Shown here: piece by piece, positions 36,078-46,800 of the stretch
How positions within the stretch are numbered: position 1 is the stretch's first letter
How the letters are laid out: each line of letters starts with the position of its first letter
Assembly (NCBI RefSeq): GCF_000178955.2
Contig: NC_016631.1
Span: 2,480,001 to 2,544,000 of the forward strand
Direction: 5' to 3'
Length of the DNA stretch: 64,000 bases
Source of the DNA: Granulicella mallensis MP5ACTX8
GTDB lineage: Bacteria > Acidobacteriota > Terriglobia > Terriglobales > Acidobacteriaceae
The notes under the pieces: generated by a model
The model's database searches: none
Seen by the model: the letters and a program-made list of their open reading frames with translations, nothing else
What the model was told of the DNA's origin: nothing
Made by a program: the position numbers and the translations under genes

Positions 36078-37679
36078 ATGGGTACACTTGAAGAAGCAAA
36101 GTACATTGGAGGCGGTTTGAGCTTACGGCGAGCGGTTGGGTCTTTGGTGGCGGTGATGGTGCTGAGCGCGGCTCTGCCGTCCTGGTCGCAGGCAGCTTCG
36201 CCCGCGAAACAGGATCCCAAGCCTACGCCTTCGCCGCAGAGTGGCGCCACGTCCCCTCAAGTGGATTTACGCCTGACAAAGTTGCAGGAGAGGCAACTGC
36301 TGGCGAAGCTGGATGACACCTTTCACTTCGTCAGCAAGGACACCGGACTCGAGATCAAGCGGCCGATCAAGAGCAAGTTCACCTCTCGGGATGAGGTAAG
36401 CAAGTTCCTGCGCAAGAAGTTCGACGAAGACAAAGACACCAAGCGGATGGAGAACAGCGAGCTGGTGTTGAAGAAGTTCGGGCTACTGGATCGTGACTTC
36501 CATCTGCGGCCTTTCATGCTGAGCCTGCTGACCGAGCAGATCGCCGGCTTCTACGACAACAAGACCCAGACCATGAACCTGCTGGACTGGGTTCCGCTGG
36601 ATCAGCAGGAGCCTGTGATGGCCCATGAGTTGACCCATGCGCTGCAGGACCAGCGCGTAGGGCTGACGAAGTGGGAGAACCAGGAGCAAGAGGGCATTGC
36701 CAAGGACGTAGGCGAGGACAACAAGCATATCCAGACGGACGAGGTGGACACCGCCCGCGAGGCCGTGCTCGAAGGGCAGGCGATGGTGACCTTTGCCGAC
36801 TACATGCTGCGGGATTCGGGCAAGACCCTGAAGGACATGCCTCAGGTGGGCGAGCAGCTGCGAAGCGGCGCTGGAGATATGGGCGATTCCCCGGTGCTGG
36901 CGCGGGCTCCGTTGTTGCTGCAACAGTCCTTGTTGTTCCCGTATTCGGAGGGCCTGGCGTTCGAGCAGGAGATCCTGGTGAAGACCGGGCCTGCCCACGC
37001 CTTTGCCGGTGTGCTCGACAATCCGCCGAGTTCGAGCTTCGAGATCATGCATCCGGATAAGTTCCTGGCCCATGTGCCGGTGCCGGTGATGCGGATGCCG
37101 GATATTCATCCTCTGCTGGAAGAGGCAGGCTATGCGCCGTACGACATCGGCGTGATGGGCGAGCTCGATGTGCGGATGACCGCAGAGCTGTTTGGCGGCC
37201 GCCCGTTGGCCGAGGCGCTGGCTCCGAACTGGAACGGTGGCCTCTACTACGCGGCACAGCGCAAGAACGCGACTGAGGCAGAGAAGCAGACGACGGCGTC
37301 GTTGGCACTGCTGTACAGCTCACGATGGAAGAACGACGACTCGGCCCGTAGCTTCTTTACGGTGTTCGAAGAGGAGTTGCCTCGGCAGTATGACGGGTTG
37401 AAGCGCCGCAAGCAGGATGAGAAGGACGAGACCGAACGGGTGTACTCGACCCATGAGGGTGATGTGTTTCTCTCGGTCGTAGACGACCGCGTGTGGGTGA
37501 GCGAGGGCTTCGATCTGGCATTGGCACGCAAGCTGCGCGATGCCGTGGATGGAGCGCAGGGTGTTGGGCCGATCCAGGTGGCTTCGTCTGTGAAGGGGAA
37601 GGAACTGACAGCCGGCCTATCGCATTGGATGGGCTCGCTGGGAGTGGTGCTGCCTCGTGTGGATGCGGTTTCGCGGTAA
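36078..37679 (+). CDS. Exported HELTH zinc metalloprotease-like protein
   Basis: A protein of about 533 residues with a hydrophobic signal segment (LRRAVGSLVAVMVLSAALPSWSQA) near its start. The zinc motif AHELTHALQDQ (about 188-198) is followed 40 residues on by AREAVLEGQAMVTFADY, whose glutamate is placed to be the third ligand of a gluzincin. I do not recognise a named family. It probably acts outside the cytoplasm. The start is uncertain: ATG at 36078 is given, an earlier one at 36006 and a TTG at 36117 after GGAGG are possible. Confidence 0.72.
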   Translation: MGTLEEAKYIGGGLSLRRAVGSLVAVMVLSAALPSWSQAASPAKQDPKPTPSPQSGATSPQVDLRLTKLQERQLLAKLDDTFHFVSKDTGLEIKRPIKSKFTSRDEVSKFLRKKFDEDKDTKRMENSELVLKKFGLLDRDFHLRPFMLSLLTEQIAGFYDNKTQTMNLLDWVPLDQQEPVMAHELTHALQDQRVGLTKWENQEQEGIAKDVGEDNKHIQTDEVDTAREAVLEGQAMVTFADYMLRDSGKTLKDMPQVGEQLRSGAGDMGDSPVLARAPLLLQQSLLFPYSEGLAFEQEILVKTGPAHAFAGVLDNPPSSSFEIMHPDKFLAHVPVPVMRMPDIHPLLEEAGYAPYDIGVMGELDVRMTAELFGGRPLAEALAPNWNGGLYYAAQRKNATEAEKQTTASLALLYSSRWKNDDSARSFFTVFEEELPRQYDGLKRRKQDEKDETERVYSTHEGDVFLSVVDDRVWVSEGFDLALARKLRDAVDGAQGVGPIQVASSVKGKELTAGLSHWMGSLGVVLPRVDAVSR

Positions 37680-37735
37680 GGTAGCTCTGCACAAGTTCAG
37701 ACTGTAAGCTATTTTGCTTTTGTTCTGGGTGTTGT

Positions 37736-37896
37736 TTTTCTGGTTGTCATTCCGAGCGAAGCGAGGAACCTGCTGTTCGCTTGTGTCGCCACAGCATCTT
37801 CCATGGCTATAGTTCTGGCCATGTGTTTTCAGGGAATACGAGCGAAGAACGGGAGATAGCAGGTTCCTCGCTTCGCTCGGAATGACAACCAGAAAA
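37736..37896. repeat. Perfect 39-bp inverted repeat with 83-base centre
   Basis: Arms 37736-37774 and 37858-37896 are exact reverse complements over 39 bases. They contain TTGTCATTCCGAGCG and GCGAGGAACC. The centre shows little further pairing. It lies between convergent genes and looks like a non-autonomous mobile palindrome or a bidirectional terminator; no target-site duplication is obvious. Confidence 0.75.
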
Positions 37897-37948
37897 GCAA
37901 AGACAACAACAGCAAAGGCAGGTTATCGTGCTGCGGGCATTGCTGCCT

Positions 37949-40201
37949 TCAGCGTGGGATTTGACTCATGAGTGACTCTGCCTTTTCCTGGGCATGCAGA
38001 GCCTGATCCTGTCTTCCTGTGGCCGTGTACATCGCGGCCAGGATCTTCCATCGTCCAGCTACCGCAGGGGTCTCCTGCACGGCTTTCTCTTCTGCTCTAA
38101 CGGCCGCAGGCCAGTTCGATAGCTGACTGTAGGTTGCCGCTTCGGCATCGTACAGGTCGGCTTTTGCCGGGCCACTGTCTGGTAATACCTGCGATGCCTT
38201 CTGCAGTGTCTGTAACGCTGTGTTCGCCTGACCGTTGAGGACTTCTGCTTTGGCCAGCGATAGTTCGACTGAGAATTCGGGCTGGGCAGCTAATCGCAAG
38301 GCTCTCTGAAAGGCGTGGATGGCTTCGGGATAGCGTCTCTGATTCGCGTAGAGCAATCCAAGCTGATACCAGGCGGCATCGGACTCGGACATCTTCAAGC
38401 TGCTGCGGAAGGATTCCCCTGCGGCGTCGAATTCACCGCGCGAAGCTTGAAGCTGTCCGTTCAGCAGAACGAGCGAGCGGTCGTCCCGCGCAATCCTCCC
38501 GGCACTCGCAAGCGCTTGCTGTGCCTCATCGTTCCGGCCCAGCAGGAAATAAAGAACAGCCGCATTGGCGAGCTTCTGATAGTGCTCCATGCGCAGGCGT
38601 CTGCTCTGGGGAAGATTCCCATCGTCGACAAGCTGCTGATGTTGGCAGTCAACCCTGAGAGCAGAGAGCTCGGCCTGCGGCAACGCGCCGTCGCGCACAA
38701 ATACGATGGCGGTTGTATCGAAGTAGACCGGCACCCAGTTTCGGCTGCTGCAATCCTCGCGTAGCGGGACCTCTTCGATTCCCCAGAAGCGGGAGAGAGG
38801 CAGGATGACGGTCTTGATGTGATACGTTGCAACGGCCTGGTTCCACTCTTCAGAGTCGAGAGGCAGATGCGTGAGTTTCAATTGTGCGGAGACGATTCGA
38901 TCTCCAAAGGGGAGGTAGCGGCCATCGGCAAAATCTCGATAATGCGGGCCCAGTCTCCAGGTGAGATAGCTGCTCAGATTGAACGTGGAAAAGAGTTCTG
39001 TCGGTAGATGATTTTTTTCTATGAAGGCTGCTGCCTCCTGCGGCAGCCACCACGAAGCTCCTGCGCCAAAGAGAGTAATCCGATCCTCACGGAGAGAGGT
39101 GCGGTCTGTCACGATGTCGTGACAGCGCCAGGCCACAAACGATAGAACGGCAATCATTCCTGCCCAACGCAATCCTGGCCATGTGGCGAAACGTTGGAGA
39201 TGATGCTGAGAGCTTGCTCTCTCTGCAAAGGCTTCGCCTGCGATCAGGCAGGCAACGGGGAGAAAGACGCCCTGCGTTCGAGACGACCAGAGACAGCTCC
39301 CAAACGCCAATGAAAGAAAGAGTGCGAGTCCGAGCTGTCGTTTGTAAAGCAGGAAGACCAGCGCAATTGCAGAGGCTGCAAGCATCCACCAGATGGCGCT
39401 GAGAGGTGAGAGCAGTTGCAATCCTCGCCAGGAGAATTCGCGATACAGCGGCGTCAGCTCTCTGATGACATTGGCTTGCAAGGCCGAGATGTGTTCCTGT
39501 GCTGCGATAGCCGCGTAGATGCGAAAACCCCACGGGTTCAGAAGCGTGCAAGCGAAGCTTGCAGCTATCCACGGAGCTGCCAGCTTTAGTTGACAGAGAG
39601 CCCTGCTCTGTTTGGTTTTCTGGATGCAATCGACGATCTCCGCGGCGATGTAACCCAGCATGAGTCCCAGGCCGGAGATAAAGCCGGTGTGCAGATTGAC
39701 CCAGAAGATCATGAGGAAAGGCAGCAGCCACAATCGGCGGCTGTCCCTTCCCAGGTAATGATCAAGGAGCACACGAGTATAGGCTGCTGCAATCACAACG
39801 GTAAAGATTCCTGAGCGCGGAATCATCTGTCCGGCGAGTGCGGGGACGGCAAGCAGAAGCAGTATGAGTGTTGATGTCTTACTGCGCAACGCGACGATAG
39901 CCAGCGTTGCGAGCAGCGCCACCGCGCAAAACCATGAGATGGCTGCATAACCGCCGAGGTGAAACAGATGTCGAAAGACGATGCCCGCAAGAGACGGGTA
40001 GATCCACGGCGCTCCCGGTGCTGTGTAAGAAAGCACATCGCCGGAGGCCAGTGGGTTGCGGGCATCCGCCATCTGCCAGCCGAGATCGAAGTCCACTACG
40101 GTCTGGAGACCGGCAATGGCTCCATAAAGCATCACAAGCGTCAGCAGGATGAGACGGATCGATGGGGATCGGGTTTGGGCGGAAGAATCTCGCACCGACA
40201 T
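37949..40201 (-). CDS. Polytopic membrane protein with C-terminal TPR repeats
   Basis: A 750-residue protein. Residues up to about 390 form many hydrophobic helices (for example LILLTLVMLYGAIAGLQTVV, TLILLLLAVPALAGQMI, LWLLPFLMIFWVNLHTGFISG). A soluble middle part follows, then tetratricopeptide repeats from about 550 to 740 (AAWYQLGLLYANQRRYPEAIHAFQRALRL and others). The layout resembles GT-C-like or O-antigen-ligase-like membrane proteins, but no catalytic motif is recognised and I assign no function. It is divergent from the small secreted protein gene. Confidence 0.7.
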   Translation of the reverse strand: MSVRDSSAQTRSPSIRLILLTLVMLYGAIAGLQTVVDFDLGWQMADARNPLASGDVLSYTAPGAPWIYPSLAGIVFRHLFHLGGYAAISWFCAVALLATLAIVALRSKTSTLILLLLAVPALAGQMIPRSGIFTVVIAAAYTRVLLDHYLGRDSRRLWLLPFLMIFWVNLHTGFISGLGLMLGYIAAEIVDCIQKTKQSRALCQLKLAAPWIAASFACTLLNPWGFRIYAAIAAQEHISALQANVIRELTPLYREFSWRGLQLLSPLSAIWWMLAASAIALVFLLYKRQLGLALFLSLAFGSCLWSSRTQGVFLPVACLIAGEAFAERASSQHHLQRFATWPGLRWAGMIAVLSFVAWRCHDIVTDRTSLREDRITLFGAGASWWLPQEAAAFIEKNHLPTELFSTFNLSSYLTWRLGPHYRDFADGRYLPFGDRIVSAQLKLTHLPLDSEEWNQAVATYHIKTVILPLSRFWGIEEVPLREDCSSRNWVPVYFDTTAIVFVRDGALPQAELSALRVDCQHQQLVDDGNLPQSRRLRMEHYQKLANAAVLYFLLGRNDEAQQALASAGRIARDDRSLVLLNGQLQASRGEFDAAGESFRSSLKMSESDAAWYQLGLLYANQRRYPEAIHAFQRALRLAAQPEFSVELSLAKAEVLNGQANTALQTLQKASQVLPDSGPAKADLYDAEAATYSQLSNWPAAVRAEEKAVQETPAVAGRWKILAAMYTATGRQDQALHAQEKAESLMSQIPR

Positions 40202-40269
40202 CTCTTCCAGAATGCCATTGCCGTGTTGAATGTTCCAGCCCGCCTCTCCTGATACGATGGCACCAACAG

Positions 40270-41118
40270 ATGCGGTTCGCTATGACTTCCAGGACATTGT
40301 CCGCGGCCATCTCGCTTGTTGCATTCTTTGGATATTCGTCCGCGCTGTGTGCGCAGGCGGCAAAGACGCCTACGCTGGGAGAGATCCTGCAGCGGCTGGA
40401 AGCGAATCTGAACCACTACGACACGGGTGTCCCGAGCTTCTTCTGCGATGAGCATGTCATCTCGAAGATGGAACCTGGCGTGCGCGATCAGGATACGATT
40501 ACCGACTCCGTCTTCCGCCTCAAACGTACTGCCGACTCCGATCACACGACCGCTCTTGTAGAGTCGCGCGAGATCAAGAGCGTCAATGGCAAGCCGCCAA
40601 CGAAACGGGACCTGAAGGGGCCGACCGTGGTGAGCGGCGTGTTTGAAGGCGGGCTAGCCGTCGTCTCGCATAATCAGACAGCTTGCATGCGCTACGATCT
40701 GCAACGGATTAATCGGAAGCGGCCGACCGATCCTTACATCGTTCGCTTCGCTACGGCTCTTACCCCTGAGAACACTGCCGATTGTCTTCTACAGGAAAAG
40801 AGCAAGGGCCTCGTCTTCATCGATCCTGCATCCATGCAGATCACGCATCTGGAACTCACTACCCCACGTCACACCATCATCCCGGGGAATGCGTATGAAT
40901 CGGCTGTTGTCGGCAAGCGGGACCTCACGGTGGATTATGCGCCTGTACTGCTCGGCGGCCAGAGCTTCTGGATGCCCTCTACCATCACCTCGCGCAACGT
41001 CGGTGGTATTGGAACCTTTGACGTGACTGTCTGGTCGTTCCAGGCCACCTATCGCAACTACCACAGGCTGGAGGTCACCTCGCGCATCCTTCCTGCCGGC
41101 GAGGTTCCTGGGCCATGA
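40270..41118 (+). CDS. Secreted protein of unknown function
   Basis: About 282 residues with a signal peptide (MTSRTLSAAISLVAFFGYSSALCAQA). The mature part starts KTPTLGEILQRLEANLNHYDTGVPSFFCDEHV and is rich in beta-strand-like segments, ending YRNYHRLEVTSRILPAGEVPGP. I recognise no domain. ATG at 40270 is used; 40282 would remove four residues. It ends 2 bases from the convergent outer-membrane factor gene, without room for a terminator between them. Confidence 0.65.
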   Translation: MRFAMTSRTLSAAISLVAFFGYSSALCAQAAKTPTLGEILQRLEANLNHYDTGVPSFFCDEHVISKMEPGVRDQDTITDSVFRLKRTADSDHTTALVESREIKSVNGKPPTKRDLKGPTVVSGVFEGGLAVVSHNQTACMRYDLQRINRKRPTDPYIVRFATALTPENTADCLLQEKSKGLVFIDPASMQITHLELTTPRHTIIPGNAYESAVVGKRDLTVDYAPVLLGGQSFWMPSTITSRNVGGIGTFDVTVWSFQATYRNYHRLEVTSRILPAGEVPGP

Positions 41119-41120
41119 CG

Positions 41121-42545
41121 TTACTGCCATCCTCCGCCGAGCGCGGCATAGAGCTGTACCAGGGAAGCAGCCTCCTGTTGCTGCGCCTGGGCCAGGAGTA
41201 GCTGTGCCGAGTAGAGATCCGTATCGGTAGTGAGCACCTCCAGATAGCTGGTGTTTCCGCCGGAGTAACGCAGACGTGCCAGCCGCACGGCATCGGTTGC
41301 GGACTTCACCAGTTCTGCCTGGGCTTCGCGATGCTCGCGGGTCTCTTTGTAGGAGACCAGGGAGTTGGAAACGTCCTTGAGCGCGGTGAGGATCGTCTTG
41401 CGATACTCGAGCAGCATCTCCTGCTCCTGTGCCTGGGAGAGGTGATAGTTGTTGCGAATGCGGCCGCCATCGAAGATCGGTTGTGAGATCGTTCCGGCGG
41501 CGTACCAGTAGCCATTCTGTACAGCGAAGAGGGACTGCAACTGGTTGCTCGACGAACCTCCCAGGCTGGTGAGCGAGATCTGCGGGAAGAACTGCGCCTT
41601 GGCGACTCCGATACGGGCGTTGGCTGCGACTAATTTTGCCTCGGCCTGTTGGATGTCCGGGCGACGTTCCAGAAGCTGCGACGGCACGCCGACGGGCACC
41701 TCCTGTGGATGCGGCTGCTCGGCTACCGGCAGGCCACGGTCGATCGCTTCGGGATTATGACCGAGCAGAATACTGAGAGTGTTCTCCTGCGCTGCAATCT
41801 GGCGGCGCAGATCAGGGAGGTTGGCCTCGGCCGTATGAAGCAGCTCCTCTGCCTGGCGTGTGTCCGCGAGCGAGCCCGCGCCATGCCGTTCGAGCGATTG
41901 GGTGAGCTTCAGCGAGTCCTGACGAGCCTTGATGGCGTTCTGTGTGACTTCCAGTTGGGCGTCGAGGCTCCTTAGCTGAAAGTACGCCTCGGCAACGCCT
42001 TCTACGAGAGTAGAGCGGGTTGCTTTCTGGGCCCATTCGCTGGCCAGCAGATCAGCGCGCGCGGCTTCGGTCTGGCGGCGATACATGCCCCAGAAATCGA
42101 GGTTCCACGCTCCCGATCCGCTGAAGCCTCCTCCGTTGAAGAAGGAGTTGCCTGGTGTGCCGTTGGCGTTATTGCTGATGAGTGACGGAGGCGCCTGCAG
42201 TGCGGTGTAGCCGAGTCCGGCAGAGACAGAGGGGAGCTGCTGGGCATGTGTGATGCCGAGCTGCGCCTGGGCCTCCAGAACGCGCTGGGCTGCGATGTGC
42301 AGGTCCAGGTTATTTTGCAGGGCCTCCGTGATGAGGCGTTTCAGGACGGGGTCCTGAAAGATCGATGCCCATTGCTGATCGGAAAGAGAGGCCGTTGAGG
42401 CCGCAGGAGCGATGTCCGGCGCGAGGATTCCGCGATAGCTTTGCGGCGTGGTGTCGACGGGACGCTTGTAGTTGGGGCCCACTTTGCAGCCGACCACCAT
42501 CAGCGTCAGCACGCCGGCGACCAGGGTTTGCACGATTCTCTTCAC
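41121..42545 (-). CDS. RND efflux outer-membrane factor (OprM/NodT type lipoprotein)
   Basis: TolC-like channel of 474 residues that closes the tripartite pump. A GTG start at 42545 with AAGGA upstream gives a lipoprotein signal, VKRIVQTLVAGVLTLMVVGC, with the acylated cysteine at 20, followed by KVGPNYKRP, the classical NodT-family opening. Two coiled repeat halves follow (AQRVLEAQAQLGITHAQQLP and RRPDIQQAEAKLVAANARIGVAKAQFFP). Longer in-frame starts would place 27 residues before the signal and are unlikely. Third gene of the RND operon. Confidence 0.92.
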   Translation of the reverse strand: MKRIVQTLVAGVLTLMVVGCKVGPNYKRPVDTTPQSYRGILAPDIAPAASTASLSDQQWASIFQDPVLKRLITEALQNNLDLHIAAQRVLEAQAQLGITHAQQLPSVSAGLGYTALQAPPSLISNNANGTPGNSFFNGGGFSGSGAWNLDFWGMYRRQTEAARADLLASEWAQKATRSTLVEGVAEAYFQLRSLDAQLEVTQNAIKARQDSLKLTQSLERHGAGSLADTRQAEELLHTAEANLPDLRRQIAAQENTLSILLGHNPEAIDRGLPVAEQPHPQEVPVGVPSQLLERRPDIQQAEAKLVAANARIGVAKAQFFPQISLTSLGGSSSNQLQSLFAVQNGYWYAAGTISQPIFDGGRIRNNYHLSQAQEQEMLLEYRKTILTALKDVSNSLVSYKETREHREAQAELVKSATDAVRLARLRYSGGNTSYLEVLTTDTDLYSAQLLLAQAQQQEAASLVQLYAALGGGWQ

Positions 42546-42597
42546 GACAACGTTCCTTCTGGAGGGTTCAGCCAACTCCATGGGGCAGACGGGATGT

Positions 42598-43851
42598 TCA
42601 GCGCACTTCGACATGTTGACCCTCATTGAGCAGATCGCTCGGACTGGCTACGAGCGACTCCGAGCCCTGTAGCCCTGCAAGAACTTCGACCTGTGTTCCC
42701 ATGTCTTTTCCGATGGAGACCGGGGCGAAGTGGATGGTGTGGTCGGCGTTCACGATGACGACATGCATTCCCGCGTGGTCGACGACGAGAGAGCTGGTCG
42801 GAATGATGAGAGACGTGCGCTGCTCGGGCAGGGTGAACTTGATCTGTGCATACATGCCCGGCAGCAGGGAACCGTCCTTGTTGTCGACCTGCACTTCGGT
42901 CAGCATGGTGCGGGCTGCGTTATCGAGAGCACCGGCGTTGCGGATGACTGTTCCCGTGTAGGAGCGCCCTAGACGTTCTTTGACATCGACGGCTGCCTTC
43001 TGGCCATCCTGAATGTTGACCGCCTCGGACTGGGGCACGTCGACCTGGATGCGCAGCGTGCCGCTCTGCGCAATGCTGAAGAGCGGTTTGGCTGTGCTTC
43101 CTCCGCCAGTGCTGACGAGATCGCCGCGCTCGACGTTACGTGCAGTGATGACGCCATCGAACGGAGCGACGATGCGTTCGAAGCTCTGCATCTGCTGCAG
43201 CCGTGCTACGTTTGCGTGATTGGCCGTGACGCTGGCCTGGGCGGCTGTGATGTTGGCATTGGCTGCGGCTACATCGGCAAGCCGGGCGTCGTGAGCCTGC
43301 ACGGCCTCATCGACGATCTGTTGTGAGATCGCGTGCTCTTCGCCGAGGGGAACATCGCGCTCCTTGGTGAGGCGAGTCAACTCCGCGTTGGCTTTGGCCT
43401 GCGCGAGCGCAGCCTGGGCCTGCTGAAGCGATGCCTGCGATTGGGCAAGGGTGGCAAGGGCCTGGAGCAGTTGCTGATCGATCTCAGGCGAAGAGATGAC
43501 AGCCAGTACCTCGCCTGATCTCACCTTCGTGCCGATGTCGACGTTCCTGCGGTCGAGGTAGCCATCGACGCGAGCGAAGAGGTTGGCGCTGTAGAGCGGC
43601 TCGATGTTGCCGGGCAGCAGGAGTTCGGAGGTGGGCTCGCCCTTCTGCGCATGCACCAGCGAGACGACAGGGTGTGTCACGCTGGATTCGTTGACTGCAG
43701 CCAACGCCTCTCGCTGCCGCGCCAGGCGTGGAAGGACGCCGATAGCGACCAGGATGGCCAGGATCACGACAACTCCAACTACCTTGACGAAGGGGCTGCC
43801 GGATTTTTGCTGGGTCTTCTGGGTGGGGACGGTTTGAGTCTGCTGGGTCAT
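42598..43851 (-). CDS. RND efflux periplasmic adaptor
   Basis: Membrane fusion protein of 417 residues. An N-terminal membrane anchor (FVKVVGVVVILAILVAIGVL) precedes the lipoyl half (PGNIEPLYSANLFARVDGYLDRRNVDIGTKVRSGEVL), a helical hairpin rich in Ala/Gln, and the second lipoyl half and beta-barrel (FDGVITARNVERGDLVSTGG, PLFSIAQSGTLRIQVDVPQSE). Its ATG overlaps the permease stop by 4 bases (ATGA). Substrate of the pump is not evident. Confidence 0.93.
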   Translation of the reverse strand: MTQQTQTVPTQKTQQKSGSPFVKVVGVVVILAILVAIGVLPRLARQREALAAVNESSVTHPVVSLVHAQKGEPTSELLLPGNIEPLYSANLFARVDGYLDRRNVDIGTKVRSGEVLAVISSPEIDQQLLQALATLAQSQASLQQAQAALAQAKANAELTRLTKERDVPLGEEHAISQQIVDEAVQAHDARLADVAAANANITAAQASVTANHANVARLQQMQSFERIVAPFDGVITARNVERGDLVSTGGGSTAKPLFSIAQSGTLRIQVDVPQSEAVNIQDGQKAAVDVKERLGRSYTGTVIRNAGALDNAARTMLTEVQVDNKDGSLLPGMYAQIKFTLPEQRTSLIIPTSSLVVDHAGMHVVIVNADHTIHFAPVSIGKDMGTQVEVLAGLQGSESLVASPSDLLNEGQHVEVR

Positions 43852-46800
43852 GCTGCCTCCTGTGGCGTGCTGGCATTTTTTCCGTGGATCAACGTGAACA
43901 TCAAGGGAACGAAGAAGAGCGTGGCGAAGGTCGCGACCGTGAGGCCGCCGATCACTGCACGCGCCAGCGGCGCATTCTGCTCGCCGCCTTCGCCCATGCC
44001 CAGCGCCATCGGCAACATGCCGACGATCATGGCGAAGGCGGTCATGATGATGGGCCGCAGTCGCGTGAAGCCGGCTGTGATCGCGGACTGGAGAGGATCG
44101 ACGCCCTTGGCGCGAAGCTCATTGGCGAAGGTAACGAGGAGGATCGAGTTGGCTGTGGCTACGCCGATGGACATGATGGCGCCCATGAGGCTGGGGACGT
44201 TGAAGGTCGTCTGCGTCAGGAACAGCGCCCAGACGATGCCGCAGAACGCTCCGGGCAGCGCGCAGATGATGATGAACGGATCAAGCCAGCTCTGGTAGTT
44301 GACCACCATGAGCAGGTAGACCAGCATGGCCGCGAAGGCAAGGCCGAGGCCCAGACGATCGAAGGCTTCGTTCATGCTCTCGACCTGTCCGCGCACGACG
44401 ATCGTGGTTCCCGCTGGAAGGTTTTTGCTCTCTTCCTTCACAATCTGGTTGACCTTTGCAGCCACTGTGCCGAGATCGCTGTCCTGCGTGTTCGCGAAGA
44501 TGTCCAGAACCGGCGCACCGTTATGGTGGTTGATCACTACGGGGAGAATGGCAGGAGTTAAGGTGGCCATGTTTCCCAACACCTCTGTGCGATTGTTCAG
44601 AGTGTGGATCGGGATAGGGGTATTCTGCAGTGCGTTAATCGAGTTGATGTTGTACTGCGGGGTCTGCGCGGCGACGGTGTAGGTGATGCCCATCTTCGGA
44701 TCCAGCCAGAAGTTGGGTTGGACCTGAGCGCTGGAGCTGAGCGAGATGTAGATGCTGTTGGCTACGTCCTGCTCTGTAAGACCAAACTGTGCTGCCCGCA
44801 CGCGGTCAATATCGAGATGGAGATCGGGCGCGTCGAGGACCTGGTGCATATGGACGTCCACCGCTCCCGGAACGGCAGCCAGGCGCGCGCGCAGGCGACG
44901 GGCAACCTCGTAGTTGGCCGGATCGTAGCCTCGTACCTGGACATCGATCGGAGCAGGCAATCCAAAGTTGAGGATCTGAGTCACCATGTCGGCGGGCTGG
45001 AAGAAGAACGTGAGATCGGGGAACTGCTGCTGCAGCTGCGACCGCAGTTCTTTCATATATTTCTGCGTCGGGCCGTGATGTTTCTCATCCAGTGCGATCA
45101 ATACCTCTCCATCGGCACTGCTGATGGTCGCGCCATCGCCGAAGGCATAGTTGAAGGTCTCAGGGGTCAGCCCGATATTGTCTGTGATCAGTGTGATCTC
45201 GTCCGCGGGGATGGTCTTACGTATCTGTTCCTCCACCTGGCTGAAGAGCACCTTGGTGGACTCGATGCGTGTTCCCGGTCTGGCGCGTATGTGCAGCTTG
45301 ATCTGTCCCGCATCGACAGAGGGGAAGAAGTCTCGACCGATGAAGGGAAGCAGGACAAATGCCGTGGACATGAGGGCGATGGACACGAACAGCGCAGGCT
45401 TGCGATGGGCCAGTACAGTTTCGAGAGCCCGTGTGTAGCGCGTCTGCACCCAGGTGTAGCCCTCGTTGAAGCGGTCATGCACGCGTCCGAAGAAGGAACG
45501 CGTGGGCTTAGCCAAAGTCTCGAGATCGAAGTGGCCTTCGAAGGTGTGCTCGGCTCCGAGCATGTAGTTGACCAATACCGGAACCAGTGTGCGGGAGAGG
45601 ACATACGACGCCAACATGGCGAAGACGACGGCCAGTGCCATCGGCGTGAAGAGGAACTTCGCCGGACCCGTGAGGAAGACCACCGAGACAAAGACGATGC
45701 AGATGGTCAGCGTGGAGACGAGCGTTGGAGTTGCAATCTCGGAGGCGCCGATCAGTACGGCTTCGCGCAGTGGCTGGCCGTCCATGTGGCGATGAATGTT
45801 TTCGATGGTGACGGTTGCATCGTCCACCAGGATGCCGATGGCGAGCGCGAGGCCTCCGAGGGTCATGGTGTTCATCGTCTCGCCCATGGCGCTAAGGACG
45901 ATGATGGAGCTGAGAATCGAGAGCGGGATGGAGATGGCGATGATCAGCGTGCTACGCCAACTGCCAAGGAAGAGCAGGATCATCAATGCCGTCAAAGAGG
46001 CTGCAATCACGCCTTCCCGCAGGACGCCCACAATCGCGGCTTTTACAAAGATCGACTGATCGAAGAGTTCCGTGATCTTCAGACCCTTCGGAGCCGCTGC
46101 ACGGGAGGCGGGCAGCACGTCGTTCTTGACCTGGTTGACGATATCCAGCGTAGAGACAGAACCCGTCTTCATGATGGAGAGAAGGGCCGCCGGTTTGCCA
46201 TTAGCGCGGGCTACATTCTGTTGCACGGACCAGCCGTCTCGCACATGGGCAACGTCCCGCATATAAACCAGCGATCCATTGACGGTCTTGATGGGGACGT
46301 CGTTCAACGACAGTGCGTCGACCGGACTGGAGTTGGTGCTGACGGTATATTCACTGTTGCCGACTTTGGCTGTTCCCGAGGGAAGCGTAACGTTTTGTGA
46401 ATTGATCGCCGCAGTGATATCGATGGGGGTCAAGCCCTTGGCAAGAAGGGCATTTTGATCCAGATCGACCATGATCTGGCGTGCGACACCACCGTAGGGT
46501 GTAGGTAGAAGGGTGCCGGGAACGGTGCTCAACTGCTGACGGATGCGGAACAGGCCGTAGTCGTAGATCTCCGATTCGGAGAGCGTATCGCTCGAAAGCG
46601 CAAGCTGGATGATCGGCACCGTGGAGGCGCTGAAGCGCAGGATCCACGGGGGATTTACGCCAGTCGGCATGCGGAAGCGAATGGAGTTCACGGCCGCGCC
46701 TATCTGCGCCGTGGCGGCGTCGATGTGTACCTGGGGCTGGAACGAAATTTTGATAACGCTGGCGCCACTGGTCGTCTGTGAATCGATGGCCTTGATGTCG

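Noticed and set aside
37736-37896. A remnant insertion sequence or CRISPR repeat at the perfect palindrome
   Set aside because: No transposase fragment or target duplication is visible, and there is no series of spaced direct repeats; the unit is a single inverted repeat.
44604-46400. A 598-codon plus-strand frame opposite the RND permease
   Set aside because: Shadow of a clearly conserved permease; the translation is Gly/Asp/Arg-rich with no recognisable motif.
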